The position numbers were made by a program, and so were the translations under genes. From the NCBI GenBank assembly GCA_902490005.1, contig CABUCM010000024.1, positions 1-44,015 on the forward strand: 44,015 bases of DNA, written 5' to 3'. Origin of the DNA: an uncultured Ruminiclostridium sp. Lineage in GTDB: Bacteria; Bacillota; Clostridia; Oscillospirales; Acutalibacteraceae. The notes beneath the pieces are model-generated. The model was not told the DNA's origin. It was given only the letters and a program-made list of their open reading frames with translations, and did no database searches. This document shows, one piece after another, positions 30,767 through 38,738 of the stretch; the stretch's first letter is position 1, and every line of letters begins with the position of its first letter.

Positions 30767-31470
30767 ATACGCCTACTCCCCACAACGGGGCGATAGAGGG
30801 AGAGATTGCCAAAACGGTACTGATGCCCGGGGATCCGCTGCGGGCGAAATTTATCGCGGAAACCTATTTGGAAAACCCAAAATGCTTCAATACCGTCCGA
30901 AACATGCTGGGTTATACGGGAACCTACCGCGGAAGGCCCGTGTCTGTCATGGGCAGCGGTATGGGAATGCCTTCTATTGGCATCTATTCCTATGAGCTGT
31001 TCCACTTTTACGGGGTGGAGAATATTATCCGGATCGGCACCGCCGGAGGCATCGCGGACCAGGTGGGGCTGCGGGATTTGATTGTGGGCATCGGCGCCTG
31101 CACGGATTCCAGCTACGCCGCCCAGTACCGCCTGCCAGGGACCTTCGCCCCCACCGCCAGCTTTTCCCTGCTGGAAAAGGCCGTGGCGGCGGCGAGGGAA
31201 AAGAATTTCCCGGTGCGGGTGGGAAACGTGCTTTCTTCCGACCTGTTTTACGGCGACGACGAGGAATCCTTATTGAAGTGGAAAAAAATGGGGGTCTTAG
31301 CGGTGGAGATGGAAGCCGCCGCCCTTTATATGAACGCCGCCCGGTGCGGCAAAAACGCCTTGTGCCTTCTGACGGTTTCCGACTGCCCCCTGCGGGGGGA
31401 ATCCCTGCCGGCGGAGGAACGGCAAACCGGGTTCACCCGTATGATGGAAGTTGCTTTAGAACTGGCATAA
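30760..31470 (+). CDS. deoD: Purine-nucleoside phosphorylase (DeoD type)
   Basis: Hexameric-type phosphorylase (236 aa) that splits purine (deoxy)nucleosides to base and (deoxy)ribose 1-phosphate. It has the family's N-terminal TVLMPGDPLRAKFIAETYLENP, the GSGMGMPSIGIYSYELF phosphate and nucleoside site, RIGTAGGI, and the VEMEAAALY ribose-binding segment, with the DCPL loop near the end. Start ATG 30760 with AAAGGAGG nine bases upstream; the frame is open for 15 more codons inside deoB. Its product is the substrate of DeoB. Confidence 0.98.
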   Translation: MLNTPTPHNGAIEGEIAKTVLMPGDPLRAKFIAETYLENPKCFNTVRNMLGYTGTYRGRPVSVMGSGMGMPSIGIYSYELFHFYGVENIIRIGTAGGIADQVGLRDLIVGIGACTDSSYAAQYRLPGTFAPTASFSLLEKAVAAAREKNFPVRVGNVLSSDLFYGDDEESLLKWKKMGVLAVEMEAAALYMNAARCGKNALCLLTVSDCPLRGESLPAEERQTGFTRMMEVALELA

Positions 31471-31484
31471 AGGGGGGCGGCCGC

Positions 31485-31898
31485 ATGGACCGGGAGACAC
31501 TGGGAAAGCTGGCGCTGAAGGCCAGAAAGAACGCTTACGCGCCTTATTCCCATTTTGCAGTGGGAGCGGCGCTTTTGGTAAAAGATGGAACGGTTTATAC
31601 TGGATGTAATATTGAAAACGCGTCCTTCAGCCCCACCAACTGCGGGGAACGCACGGCGTTTTTTAAGGCGGTCAGCGAGGGAAAGCGGGAGTTTTCGGCG
31701 ATCGCTATCGCCGGAGCAGGGGAGGGACAGGAGCCGGAAAGCCCCTGCCCGCCCTGCGGGGTTTGCCGCCAGGTGATGGCGGAGTTTTGCGACCCGGAAA
31801 CCTTTGAAGTTTTACTGGTGACGAAAGATGGGGTGGCTCAAACTTATTTATTGAAAGAGCTATTGCCCCAGGGGTTTCAGAAAAGCGAATTAGGCTGA
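31485..31898 (+). CDS. cdd: Cytidine deaminase
   Basis: Small tetrameric-type deaminase (137 aa) that turns cytidine and deoxycytidine into uridine and deoxyuridine. The zinc site is complete: Cys53 in NCGERTAF, catalytic Glu55, and Cys88 and Cys91 in PCPPCGVC. The substrate loop NIENASF (residues 42-48) is conserved. The usual CAER reads CGER. The real start is ATG 31485 with AGGGGGG upstream, 15 bp after deoD; the longer open frame upstream lies within deoD. The product feeds the pyrimidine phosphorylase that follows. Confidence 0.97.
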   Translation: MDRETLGKLALKARKNAYAPYSHFAVGAALLVKDGTVYTGCNIENASFSPTNCGERTAFFKAVSEGKREFSAIAIAGAGEGQEPESPCPPCGVCRQVMAEFCDPETFEVLLVTKDGVAQTYLLKELLPQGFQKSELG

Positions 31899-31927
31899 GA
31901 TACCGTTTGCGTGGAAAGGCATATGAT

Positions 31928-33274
31928 ATGAGGATTTATGATATTATCGCGAAAAAACGGGATGGGTTTTCTTTGTCACAAGAAGAAATCCGTTTTTTTG
32001 TGGAGCGGTACACTCAAGGGGAAATCCCGGACTATCAGGCGTCGGCTCTGCTGATGGCGGTTTGCATCAACGGCATGGAACGGCGGGAAACCGCGGACCT
32101 GACCATGGCGATGGCGGCCTCCGGGGACCAGGTGGACTTATCGCCTATCGCCGGGGTAAAGGCCGACAAGCACAGCACCGGCGGGGTGGGGGACAAAACC
32201 ACCCTGGTGGTGGCGCCGATTGTAGCCTCTTTAGGGGTAAAAATGGCGAAAATGAGCGGCAGGGGCCTGGGCCATACCGGAGGAACGGTGGATAAGCTGG
32301 AATCCATACCCGGCTTTCGGGTAGATTTAAACCGGGAGAAATTTTTCGATATTGTTAACCGGGTGGGCTGCTGCGTCATCGGCCAATCCGGGAACCTGGC
32401 CCCGGCGGATAAAAAGCTTTACGCCCTGCGGGACGTCACCGCTACTGTGGAGAGCATACCATTGATCGCCTCCAGCATTATGAGCAAAAAGCTGGCGGCG
32501 GGGGCGGACTGTATTCTGCTGGATGTCAAAACAGGAAGCGGGGCCTTTATGAAGAAACGGGAGGACGCCGCCGCCCTGGCCAGGGAAATGGTGGAAATCG
32601 GTACCCGGGCAGGCCGGAAAGCGGCCGCCCTCATCACCGACATGGACCGCCCTCTGGGCAGGAATATCGGCAACGGGCTGGAAGTGATCGAAGCCGCCGA
32701 AACCCTGCGGGGCCGCGGCCCCGGCGATTTGACCGAGCTGTGCCTGAGGTTGAGCGCTAGCTTATTGGCGCTGGCGGGCAGAGGAGATGAAACGGCCTGC
32801 TACGCCCTGGCCAAGGCGCAGCTGGAAAACGGGCGGGCCTTTGAAAAGCTGAAGGAAATGGTCAGCGCCCAGGGCGGAGACGCAGAAGTCCTGGAGGATT
32901 ATTCCGGGCTGCCCAGGGCTTCTTTCAAAAAAGAAGCCCTTTCCCCGAAAGAAGGCTATCTGACCCATATGGACACGCGGTTAATTGGGGTATCCGCCGC
33001 ACAGTTAGGGGCGGGCAGGGAGAAAAAAGGGGATTCCATCGATTACGGCGCCGGGATTACGCTTCACAAAAAGCCCGGAGATTTTGTGAAACAGGGTGAG
33101 AGCCTCGCTGCCCTGTGGGCAAGCCGTCAGGCGCTTTTCGCTCCGGCCATGGAAACGTTTTATCAGTCTTTGTCCTTCGGCGTCGCGCCCCCTAAACAGG
33201 AGCCGCTGATTTACGCCAAGGTTACAAAGGACGGCGTCCATTGGGCCAACGAAAACCGCAAATCGGGCGGCTAA
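31928..33274 (+). CDS. pdp: Pyrimidine-nucleoside phosphorylase
   Basis: Phosphorylase of the thymidine/pyrimidine-nucleoside phosphorylase family (448 aa) that splits uridine, thymidine or deoxyuridine using phosphate. MRIYDIIAKKRDG starts the family N-terminus; KADKHSTGGVGDKTT (near residue 80) is the phosphate-binding signature; GRGLGHTGGTVDKLESIPG and LDVKTGSGAFMK are further family blocks. Length fits Pdp rather than E. coli-type DeoA only weakly, so deoA is an alternative name. The ATG at 31928 is preferred over in-frame codons 21 bases upstream. It ends the salvage operon at a terminator. Confidence 0.95.
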   Translation: MRIYDIIAKKRDGFSLSQEEIRFFVERYTQGEIPDYQASALLMAVCINGMERRETADLTMAMAASGDQVDLSPIAGVKADKHSTGGVGDKTTLVVAPIVASLGVKMAKMSGRGLGHTGGTVDKLESIPGFRVDLNREKFFDIVNRVGCCVIGQSGNLAPADKKLYALRDVTATVESIPLIASSIMSKKLAAGADCILLDVKTGSGAFMKKREDAAALAREMVEIGTRAGRKAAALITDMDRPLGRNIGNGLEVIEAAETLRGRGPGDLTELCLRLSASLLALAGRGDETACYALAKAQLENGRAFEKLKEMVSAQGGDAEVLEDYSGLPRASFKKEALSPKEGYLTHMDTRLIGVSAAQLGAGREKKGDSIDYGAGITLHKKPGDFVKQGESLAALWASRQALFAPAMETFYQSLSFGVAPPKQEPLIYAKVTKDGVHWANENRKSGG

Positions 33275-33286
33275 GCCGGATGTGAA

Positions 33287-33317
33287 AAAATTCCGCCTGT
33301 CAGGGCGGGATTTTTTT
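33287..33317 (+). terminator. Terminator of the nucleoside salvage operon
   Basis: AAAATTCCGCC (33287-33297) pairs with GGCGGGATTT, one G-T wobble, followed by seven T to 33317. Confidence 0.85.
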
Positions 33318-33347
33318 GAAAAGGCGCGTTTTCATTTACAATCTTTC

Positions 33348-33376
33348 TTTACAGAAATGAAGAAAAAGGGTATCCT
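33348..33376 (+). promoter_or_regulatory. Promoter of the pyr operon
   Basis: TTTACA (33348-33353; 5 of 6), 17-bp spacer, TATCCT (33371-33376; 4 of 6). A perfect TATAAT overlaps at 33376-33381 but is too far from this -35. Confidence 0.6.
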
Positions 33377-33383
33377 ATAATTA

Positions 33384-33561
33384 TAGTTAATTAACCCAAA
33401 GATCAGCCCGTCCTTATGGCCTGTTTTCCAGCCTGCCGCATTACTATCCTTGGCTTGCTTCGGCAAGCCGGCGCCGTCCGCCTGCAGGCGAAAGACAATC
33501 TTTTAAATTCTGCGCTGCTTTTAGAGTTAATCAACGATAGACCAAACAATGAGGTGATTCC
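33384..33561 (+). promoter_or_regulatory. Structured leader of the pyr operon
   Basis: About 180 bases separate the predicted transcription start from pyrC. The middle is GC-rich and folds: GGCTTGC-TTCG-GCAAGCC (33452-33469, a UUCG-capped 7-bp hairpin) and the palindrome CGCCTGCAGGCG (33479-33490). A 53-codon reading frame (33416-33577) crosses the leader and overlaps the start of pyrC by 16 bases, but it has no good ribosome binding site. I do not see the PyrR-binding loop consensus, so the mechanism, if any, is unknown. Confidence 0.45.
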
Positions 33562-34839
33562 ATGGCAAGTATCCTGATCCGGGGAGCCCGGCTGGTAAAC
33601 CCCGAAGAGGAAAGCTTTGAACAGCTTGATTTGCTGTCGAAAGACGGCGTGATTGCGAAAATCGGCAAGAATATACAAGGCCCCGCAGATAAGATTATCG
33701 ACGCCCAGGGCCTGGCCCTGCTGCCGGGGTTGGTGGACATGCACGTCCATCTCAGAGACCCGGGGCTGACGGAGAAAGAGGATGTGTTTACCGGCTGCAA
33801 AGCCGCGGCGGCGGGCGGGGTCACTTCCCTGCTGGCAATGCCCAACACCAAGCCCCCCATGGATTCCCCGGCCTTATTAAAGGAACTGCTGCAAAAGGCG
33901 GAAACCGCCTGCTGCCGGGTGTATTCCTCCGTTTGTATTACCCGGGGGATGAAGGGGGAGGCGCTGGCGCCTTTTGCGGAGCTGAAAAAGGCGGGAGCCA
34001 TCGCCTTAACGGACGACGGCAGGCCGGTGGAAAACTCCCTGCTGATGGCTGAAGCCATGGAAGAAGCCGCCAGGCTGGATATGCCGGTGGTATCCCATTG
34101 CGAAGATTTGTACCTTTCCAAAGGCGGCCTGATGAACCAAGGGAAGGTTTCCCAAGAGCTCAATATTCCAGGGGTGCCGGCGGCAAGTGAAAACGCCGCC
34201 ACCGCCCGGGAGATCGCCCTGGCGGAGTCCTACGGGGTTCCGGTCCACATCTGCCATGTCAGCACGGCGGTCAGCGCCGCCATGATCCGGGACGCGAAAA
34301 AGAGGGGCGTCCGGGTCACCGGGGAAACCGCCCCCCATTACCTGATGTTGACGGAGGAGGAACTGAGGAATAAAAACGCCGACTGGCGCATGAGCCCGCC
34401 TCTGCGTACCGAGGCGGACCGAAAGGCTTTGATTCATGCCCTGCAGGACGGCACTCTGGATGCCGTCGCCACCGACCACGCGCCCCACACCGAGGAGGAC
34501 AAGGCGGATTTTTACAAAGCGCCCAACGGCTCCATCGGGATGGAAACATCATTGCCCGTCTGCTATACGGCCTTGGTAAAGCCGGGGTACTTAACCCTGC
34601 CGGCGCTGGTCAAAAAAATGTCTTTGAACCCGGCCCGGCTGTTAAAGCTGCCCGCGGGCGTTCTGAAAGAAGGCGCTCCCGCGGATTTCGTCCTGTTTGA
34701 CGAAGCGCGCCAGTGGACGGTGGATCGGGAAAGGCTGCACGGAAAATCCAAAAACACCCCTTTTCATGGAAGGACCCTTTCCGGCAAGGTGATTATGACG
34801 GTGTGCCGGGGTGAAATCGTTTATCAGGAAATGAAATAA
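33562..34839 (+). CDS. pyrC: Dihydroorotase (class I)
   Basis: Zinc amidohydrolase (425 aa) that closes N-carbamoyl-aspartate to dihydroorotate, the third step of UMP synthesis. The metal motif DMHVHLRDPG has His61 and His63 with substrate-binding Arg65; SHCED, HICHVS and ATDHAPH supply the further His and Asp ligands. The N-terminal small domain and length are typical of the class I (Bacillus/Thermus) form. ATG with GAGGTG six bases upstream. It is the first gene of the pyr operon seen here. Confidence 0.97.
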   Translation: MASILIRGARLVNPEEESFEQLDLLSKDGVIAKIGKNIQGPADKIIDAQGLALLPGLVDMHVHLRDPGLTEKEDVFTGCKAAAAGGVTSLLAMPNTKPPMDSPALLKELLQKAETACCRVYSSVCITRGMKGEALAPFAELKKAGAIALTDDGRPVENSLLMAEAMEEAARLDMPVVSHCEDLYLSKGGLMNQGKVSQELNIPGVPAASENAATAREIALAESYGVPVHICHVSTAVSAAMIRDAKKRGVRVTGETAPHYLMLTEEELRNKNADWRMSPPLRTEADRKALIHALQDGTLDAVATDHAPHTEEDKADFYKAPNGSIGMETSLPVCYTALVKPGYLTLPALVKKMSLNPARLLKLPAGVLKEGAPADFVLFDEARQWTVDRERLHGKSKNTPFHGRTLSGKVIMTVCRGEIVYQEMK

Positions 34840-34868
34840 AATCAGATAAGATGCAGGAGGAAATTACT

Positions 34869-35795
34869 ATGTCGCTGGACCGTTTGATTGATAACATTAA
34901 AGCAAAAAATAACCCCACTGTAGCGGGCCTGGACCCGAAATTAAGCTATCTTCCCAATTACATTAAGGAGAAAGCCTATCAGGCCCACGGGAAAACCTTG
35001 GATGGGGCCGCCGCGGCGATTTTAGAATATAACAAGGGCCTGATCGACGCCCTGTATGACATTGTGCCGGCGGTAAAGCCCCAGTGTGCTTATTACGAAA
35101 TGTACGGCTGGCAGGGGATGAAAACCCTGGCTCAGACCATCGCATACGCCAAGGAAAAAGGCATGTACGTCATCGAGGATGGCAAGCGCAACGATATCGG
35201 CACCACCATGGAGGCTTACGCCGCCGCCCATCTGGGCGAAACCCAGGTGGAGGACGCCGTGTGGGCCGCTTTCGGCGCGGACGCCCTGACGGTGAACGGA
35301 TACTTAGGATCAGACGGGATCCATCCGGTAATCAAGGTATGCAAGGCCATGGATAAAGGGATGTTTGTTCTGGTAAAAACATCTAACCCCTCTTCCGGCG
35401 AGCTGCAAAACCAATTGATTTCTTCTGAGGATACCGTGTACTATACCATGGGCCTGATGTGCGAGCAATGGGGCAAAGAGCTGATGGGGGGTTACGGCTA
35501 CTCTGGCGTAGGCGCCGTGGTAGGGGCCACCTATCCGGCCCAGCTGAAGGAACTGCGGGAGGCCCTGCCCCACACCTTTTTCCTGGTGCCAGGCTACGGC
35601 GCCCAGGGCGGCGGCGCGAAGGATGTGGTTCCCGCGTTCGACCAAAACGGTTTGGGAGCTGTTGTCAATTCCTCCAGGGGAATCCTCTGCGCCTGGCAGA
35701 AAGAGGGCTGCGACGAAAAGGACTATGCGGGTGCCGCCAGAAGAGAAGCAATTAGAATGCGGGATGAAATCGTCGGCTGCCTTGCCGCCAGATAA
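34869..35795 (+). CDS. pyrF: Orotidine 5'-phosphate decarboxylase (type 2)
   Basis: Final enzyme of UMP synthesis (308 aa), decarboxylating OMP to UMP. The catalytic Asp104, Lys106 and Asp109 sit in EDGKRNDIG, the Lys-Arg form of the longer type 2 family, to which the length also belongs. The phosphate-binding region near VPGYGAQGGG and NSSRGILCAW is conserved. Start ATG 34869 with GGAGG eight bases upstream, 29 bp after pyrC; the frame is open for six more codons without a suitable site. Confidence 0.97.
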   Translation: MSLDRLIDNIKAKNNPTVAGLDPKLSYLPNYIKEKAYQAHGKTLDGAAAAILEYNKGLIDALYDIVPAVKPQCAYYEMYGWQGMKTLAQTIAYAKEKGMYVIEDGKRNDIGTTMEAYAAAHLGETQVEDAVWAAFGADALTVNGYLGSDGIHPVIKVCKAMDKGMFVLVKTSNPSSGELQNQLISSEDTVYYTMGLMCEQWGKELMGGYGYSGVGAVVGATYPAQLKELREALPHTFFLVPGYGAQGGGAKDVVPAFDQNGLGAVVNSSRGILCAWQKEGCDEKDYAGAARREAIRMRDEIVGCLAAR

Positions 35796-35862
35796 GGCTT
35801 GCCCCCGGTATTTCCCAGCTAAAACAGCGGCGCTGGAAAACAAAGCCGCTGGGAAAAAACTA

Positions 35863-35891
35863 TTGAGGATTTCGGTGAAACACGTTACAAT
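35863..35891 (+). promoter_or_regulatory. Candidate internal promoter ahead of pyrK
   Basis: TTGAGG (35863-35868; 4 of 6), 17-bp spacer, TACAAT (35886-35891; 5 of 6). Just upstream an inverted repeat (35811-35819 with 35848-35856, inner arm 35826-35831 with 35845-35850) is followed by A rather than T, so it is not a terminator on this strand. Confidence 0.4.
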
Positions 35892-35931
35892 AAGCATAAA
35901 GTCATACGTTCCCTTTTGGGAGATGGGAAGG

Positions 35932-36714
35932 ATGAAACATAGCATGAAGTATGATACCCAGTTCTGCCGGCTGCTGCGCAAAATAGAGCGCCGGCCCGGG
36001 ATTTTTGACTTTACCGTGGAAAACCGGGAGTTTGCCGCGGAGGCGCAGCCGGGCCAGTTTGCCCACCTTTTGGTGCCTGGGAAACCCCTGCGGCGGCCCA
36101 TTTCTATTTGCGACGCTGACCCTTGGCAGGGAATCCTGCGCCTGGTGTTTCAAGTTCGGGGAGAAGGCACTGAAATCCTTTCCCGGTTTAAGGAAGGCCA
36201 GTATTTGGATATTTTGGCCCCTTTGGGCCACGGCTTCACCTTGGGGGCCTCATCCAGAAAGGCGGTTTTTGTAGGCGGCGGCATCGGGGTGCCCCCGCTG
36301 CTGTTCGCGGCAAAGCCGTTTGGCAAAAACGCCACTGTGATTCTGGGCTTTCGGAATAAAGACGCCGTGATCCTCAAGGAGGATTTTGAGCGAGCCGGAT
36401 GCCGGGTGATCCTCTGCACTGACGATGGAAGCGCGGGGCTTCACGGCCTAGTGATAGAACCGCTGAAAGAAGTATTGGAGCAGCCAAAAGATGTTGTTTT
36501 CGCCTGTGGGCCCACGCCGATGCTGAAAGGCGTGGCCAAAGAGGCGAAGGACCGGGGGGTCGCGTGCCAGCTCTCCCTGGAGGAGCGCATGGGCTGCGGA
36601 GTTGGCGCTTGCTTGGTGTGCGCCTGTAAGATCAAAAAAGCCGGCGGGGAAGAAACCTATCTTCACGTCTGTAAGGACGGCCCGGTATTCAGCGCTGAGG
36701 AGGTGCTTTTCTGA
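35932..36714 (+). CDS. pyrK: Dihydroorotate dehydrogenase electron-transfer subunit
   Basis: FAD and [2Fe-2S] subunit (260 aa) of type 1B dihydroorotate dehydrogenase, passing electrons from PyrD to NAD+. The FAD motif RPISICD, the nucleotide loop VGGGIGVPPLL, and the iron-sulfur cysteines Cys222, Cys227, Cys230 and Cys247 (spacing 4, 2, 16) are all present. The ATG at 35932 has GGGAG nine bases upstream; the longer open frame upstream overlaps pyrF and the gap, and an ATG at 35923 is too close to the site. The stop shares one base with the ATG of pyrD, so the subunits are translationally coupled. Confidence 0.96.
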   Translation: MKHSMKYDTQFCRLLRKIERRPGIFDFTVENREFAAEAQPGQFAHLLVPGKPLRRPISICDADPWQGILRLVFQVRGEGTEILSRFKEGQYLDILAPLGHGFTLGASSRKAVFVGGGIGVPPLLFAAKPFGKNATVILGFRNKDAVILKEDFERAGCRVILCTDDGSAGLHGLVIEPLKEVLEQPKDVVFACGPTPMLKGVAKEAKDRGVACQLSLEERMGCGVGACLVCACKIKKAGGEETYLHVCKDGPVFSAEEVLF

Positions 36715-37625
36715 TGGCTGATTTGTCTGTGAATATCGCGGGAGTTGCCTTTCAGAATCCGGTGATTACCGCCTCCGGCACCTTCGGCTTTGGACGGGAA
36801 TACAGCGAGTTTTATCCGCTGAAGGAAATCGGCGGCCTTTCCTGCAAGGGCATCACCTTAAAGCCCAGACAGGGGAACCCGCCGCCCAGAATCGCTGAAA
36901 CCCCTTCGGGCATTTTAAACGCCGTAGGGCTGCAGAACCCGGGGGTGGATCATTTTATTGAGCAGGACCTGCCCTGGCTGAAAGAGCAGGAAACCGTGGT
37001 CATCGCCAATATTGCCGGTAATACGCCGGAGGAATACGCGCAGATGGCGGAAAAGCTTTCCGGTTCCCAGGTGGATATGGTCGAGATGAATATCTCCTGC
37101 CCCAATGTGAAGCACGGCGGGGTCCAGTTCGGCACCTCCTGCCAGAGTGTGGGGGCTATCACCAAAGAGGTGCGGCGCCACTGCGAAAAGCCGCTGATGG
37201 TGAAGCTTTCCCCCAATGTGTCGGACATCGCTGAAATCGCCAAGGCGGCGGAAAGCGAGGGCGCCGACGCCTTGTCCCTGATTAATACCCTGACCGGGAT
37301 GCGCATCGATATTAATACCGGCCGTCCCATTATTCACAATAACACCGGCGGCCTTTCCGGCCCGGCGGTGTTTCCGGTGGCGGTTCGCATGGTTTGGCAG
37401 GCAGCCTCCGCGGTGAAAATTCCCGTGGTGGGCATGGGCGGTATTTCCACCTGGCAGGACGCGGTGGAAATGCTGATGGCCGGCGCCGCCGCCATTCAAA
37501 TCGGCACAGTGCTGTTTTCCGACCCCTACGCCCCCCTCAGGATCAAAGAGGGGCTGAACCGTTATTTAGACCAAAAGGGCCTCGCTTCCGCGGCCCAGCT
37601 TACGGGCACTATCAAGCCCTGGTAA
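36714..37625 (+). CDS. pyrD: Dihydroorotate dehydrogenase, type 1B catalytic subunit
   Basis: FMN enzyme (303 aa) that oxidises dihydroorotate to orotate; in the 1B class it works only with PyrK and uses NAD+. The catalytic base Cys129 lies in NISCPNVKHGG, the class 1 mark. ITASGTFGFG and SCKGITLKPRQGNPPPRI are FMN and substrate loops, and VVGMGGISTWQDAVEMLMAGA is the phosphate loop. Start ATG in a TGATG overlap with pyrK. pyrE does not follow, though it often does in related operons. Confidence 0.97.
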   Translation: MADLSVNIAGVAFQNPVITASGTFGFGREYSEFYPLKEIGGLSCKGITLKPRQGNPPPRIAETPSGILNAVGLQNPGVDHFIEQDLPWLKEQETVVIANIAGNTPEEYAQMAEKLSGSQVDMVEMNISCPNVKHGGVQFGTSCQSVGAITKEVRRHCEKPLMVKLSPNVSDIAEIAKAAESEGADALSLINTLTGMRIDINTGRPIIHNNTGGLSGPAVFPVAVRMVWQAASAVKIPVVGMGGISTWQDAVEMLMAGAAAIQIGTVLFSDPYAPLRIKEGLNRYLDQKGLASAAQLTGTIKPW

Positions 37626-37644
37626 ATTTAGGAGATGACGCAAC

Positions 37645-38319
37645 ATGACAAAGATCATACTGGTCCGCCACTGTGAAGCGATGGGGAACCTGAACCGGCA
37701 GTTTCAGGGCCATACCGACGCGGAGGTTACGGAAACGGGAAAAAAGCAATTGGAGCTTTTGGCCCTTCGAATGCGGAATGTAAAGATTGATTATTTGTAT
37801 TCCAGCCCATTAAAACGGGCCTACGCCACCGCCGAGGCGATTAACCAGTACCACCATCTGCCCATTCATGTGGACGCGGACCTGATGGAGATCAACGGCG
37901 GCTACTGGGAGGGCGGCCCCTGGAACGATTTTTCCACCCTGTATCCTGAGGATTACAGCTTATGGGAAAATGAGCCTTGGAAGTTCGCCCCGAGGGACGG
38001 CGAGCCTATGGCCCATGTTTTTGAACGGATGAAAAACTGTGTGACGAAGATCGCCCAGGCGCATGAGGGGAAGACCTCCTGCGTCGCCACCCATGGCTGC
38101 GCGATCCGGAATTTTCTCTGCTATGCGGGAGGAAAGCCCATCGAGGAGTTAAATTCTGTGGACTGGTGCGACAACACCGCCATCAGCGTGGTGGAATACG
38201 ATAGCCATCTTGTCCCTCATATTGTCTGCCAGAACGACGCTGCTCACCTGAACCCGGAGATTTCCACTTTTGAAAAGCAGGATTGGTGGAGGCCGGAAAA
38301 AAAGAAAGGCAGCGCGTGA
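37645..38319 (+). CDS. Histidine phosphatase family protein
   Basis: Soluble 224-aa protein of the phosphoglycerate-mutase-like histidine phosphatase superfamily. The phospho-acceptor His9 is in VRHCEAMGN (RHC where RHG is commonest), with an Arg in SSPLKRAYATAEAI and the second His in ATHGCAIRN. Such proteins act on many small phosphates; relatives include CobC-type and fructose-bisphosphatase-like enzymes. Location behind pyrD suggests, weakly, a phosphate linked to nucleotide metabolism. ATG with AGGAG upstream; its last base overlaps ruvX. Confidence 0.93.
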   Translation: MTKIILVRHCEAMGNLNRQFQGHTDAEVTETGKKQLELLALRMRNVKIDYLYSSPLKRAYATAEAINQYHHLPIHVDADLMEINGGYWEGGPWNDFSTLYPEDYSLWENEPWKFAPRDGEPMAHVFERMKNCVTKIAQAHEGKTSCVATHGCAIRNFLCYAGGKPIEELNSVDWCDNTAISVVEYDSHLVPHIVCQNDAAHLNPEISTFEKQDWWRPEKKKGSA

Positions 38320-38738
38320 TGGTAATCCTGGGGATTGATTTGGGGAAGGCCCGCACCGGGGTGGCGGTGTGCGACCAAGGCGAGGTGCTGGCGTCGCCGC
38401 TGTGCGTGATTAAAGAACATAACCGGGAACGGCTGCTGGAGGAAATCCACCGGCTTTCCAAAGAGCATAAGGCGGCTGAAATCGCCTTGGGACTGCCGAG
38501 AAACATGGATGGCTCCGAAGGGGAGAGCGCCCAAAACGCCAGGGAGTTTGGCGAGCAGCTGCGGGAAAAAACCGGCTTGCCGGTGGCTCTGGTAGACGAG
38601 CGGGGCACCACGGTGACCGCCCACGGCTATTTGAACCAGACCGACGTCCGGGGAAAAAAGCGAAAGGCCGTGGTTGACAGCGTCGCCGCGGTAATTATCT
38701 TGCAAAATTATCTGGATTACAGGAGGAATTGCCGATGA
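38319..38738 (+). CDS. ruvX: Holliday junction resolvase-like protein RuvX (YqgF)
   Basis: RNase H-fold nuclease family protein of 139 aa. Acidic site positions are visible in ILGIDLGKARTGVAVCD (Asp near residue 6) and VDERGTTVTA, with IALGLPRNMDGSEG in between. E. coli YqgF is implicated in pre-16S rRNA 5' end processing, and the family was first proposed as a Holliday junction resolvase; which applies here is open. The true start is ATG 38319 in a TGATG overlap with the preceding stop; the longer frame lies inside that gene. Confidence 0.94.
   Translation: MVILGIDLGKARTGVAVCDQGEVLASPLCVIKEHNRERLLEEIHRLSKEHKAAEIALGLPRNMDGSEGESAQNAREFGEQLREKTGLPVALVDERGTTVTAHGYLNQTDVRGKKRKAVVDSVAAVIILQNYLDYRRNCR

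Noticed and set aside
33384..33561. PyrR-binding attenuator
   Set aside because: The known binding-loop consensus and a terminator with a T-run before pyrC are not visible; kept only as an unassigned structured leader.
33416..33577. 53-codon small gene in the pyrC leader
   Set aside because: No ribosome binding site, no recognisable product, and it runs into pyrC in another frame; not listed as a CDS.
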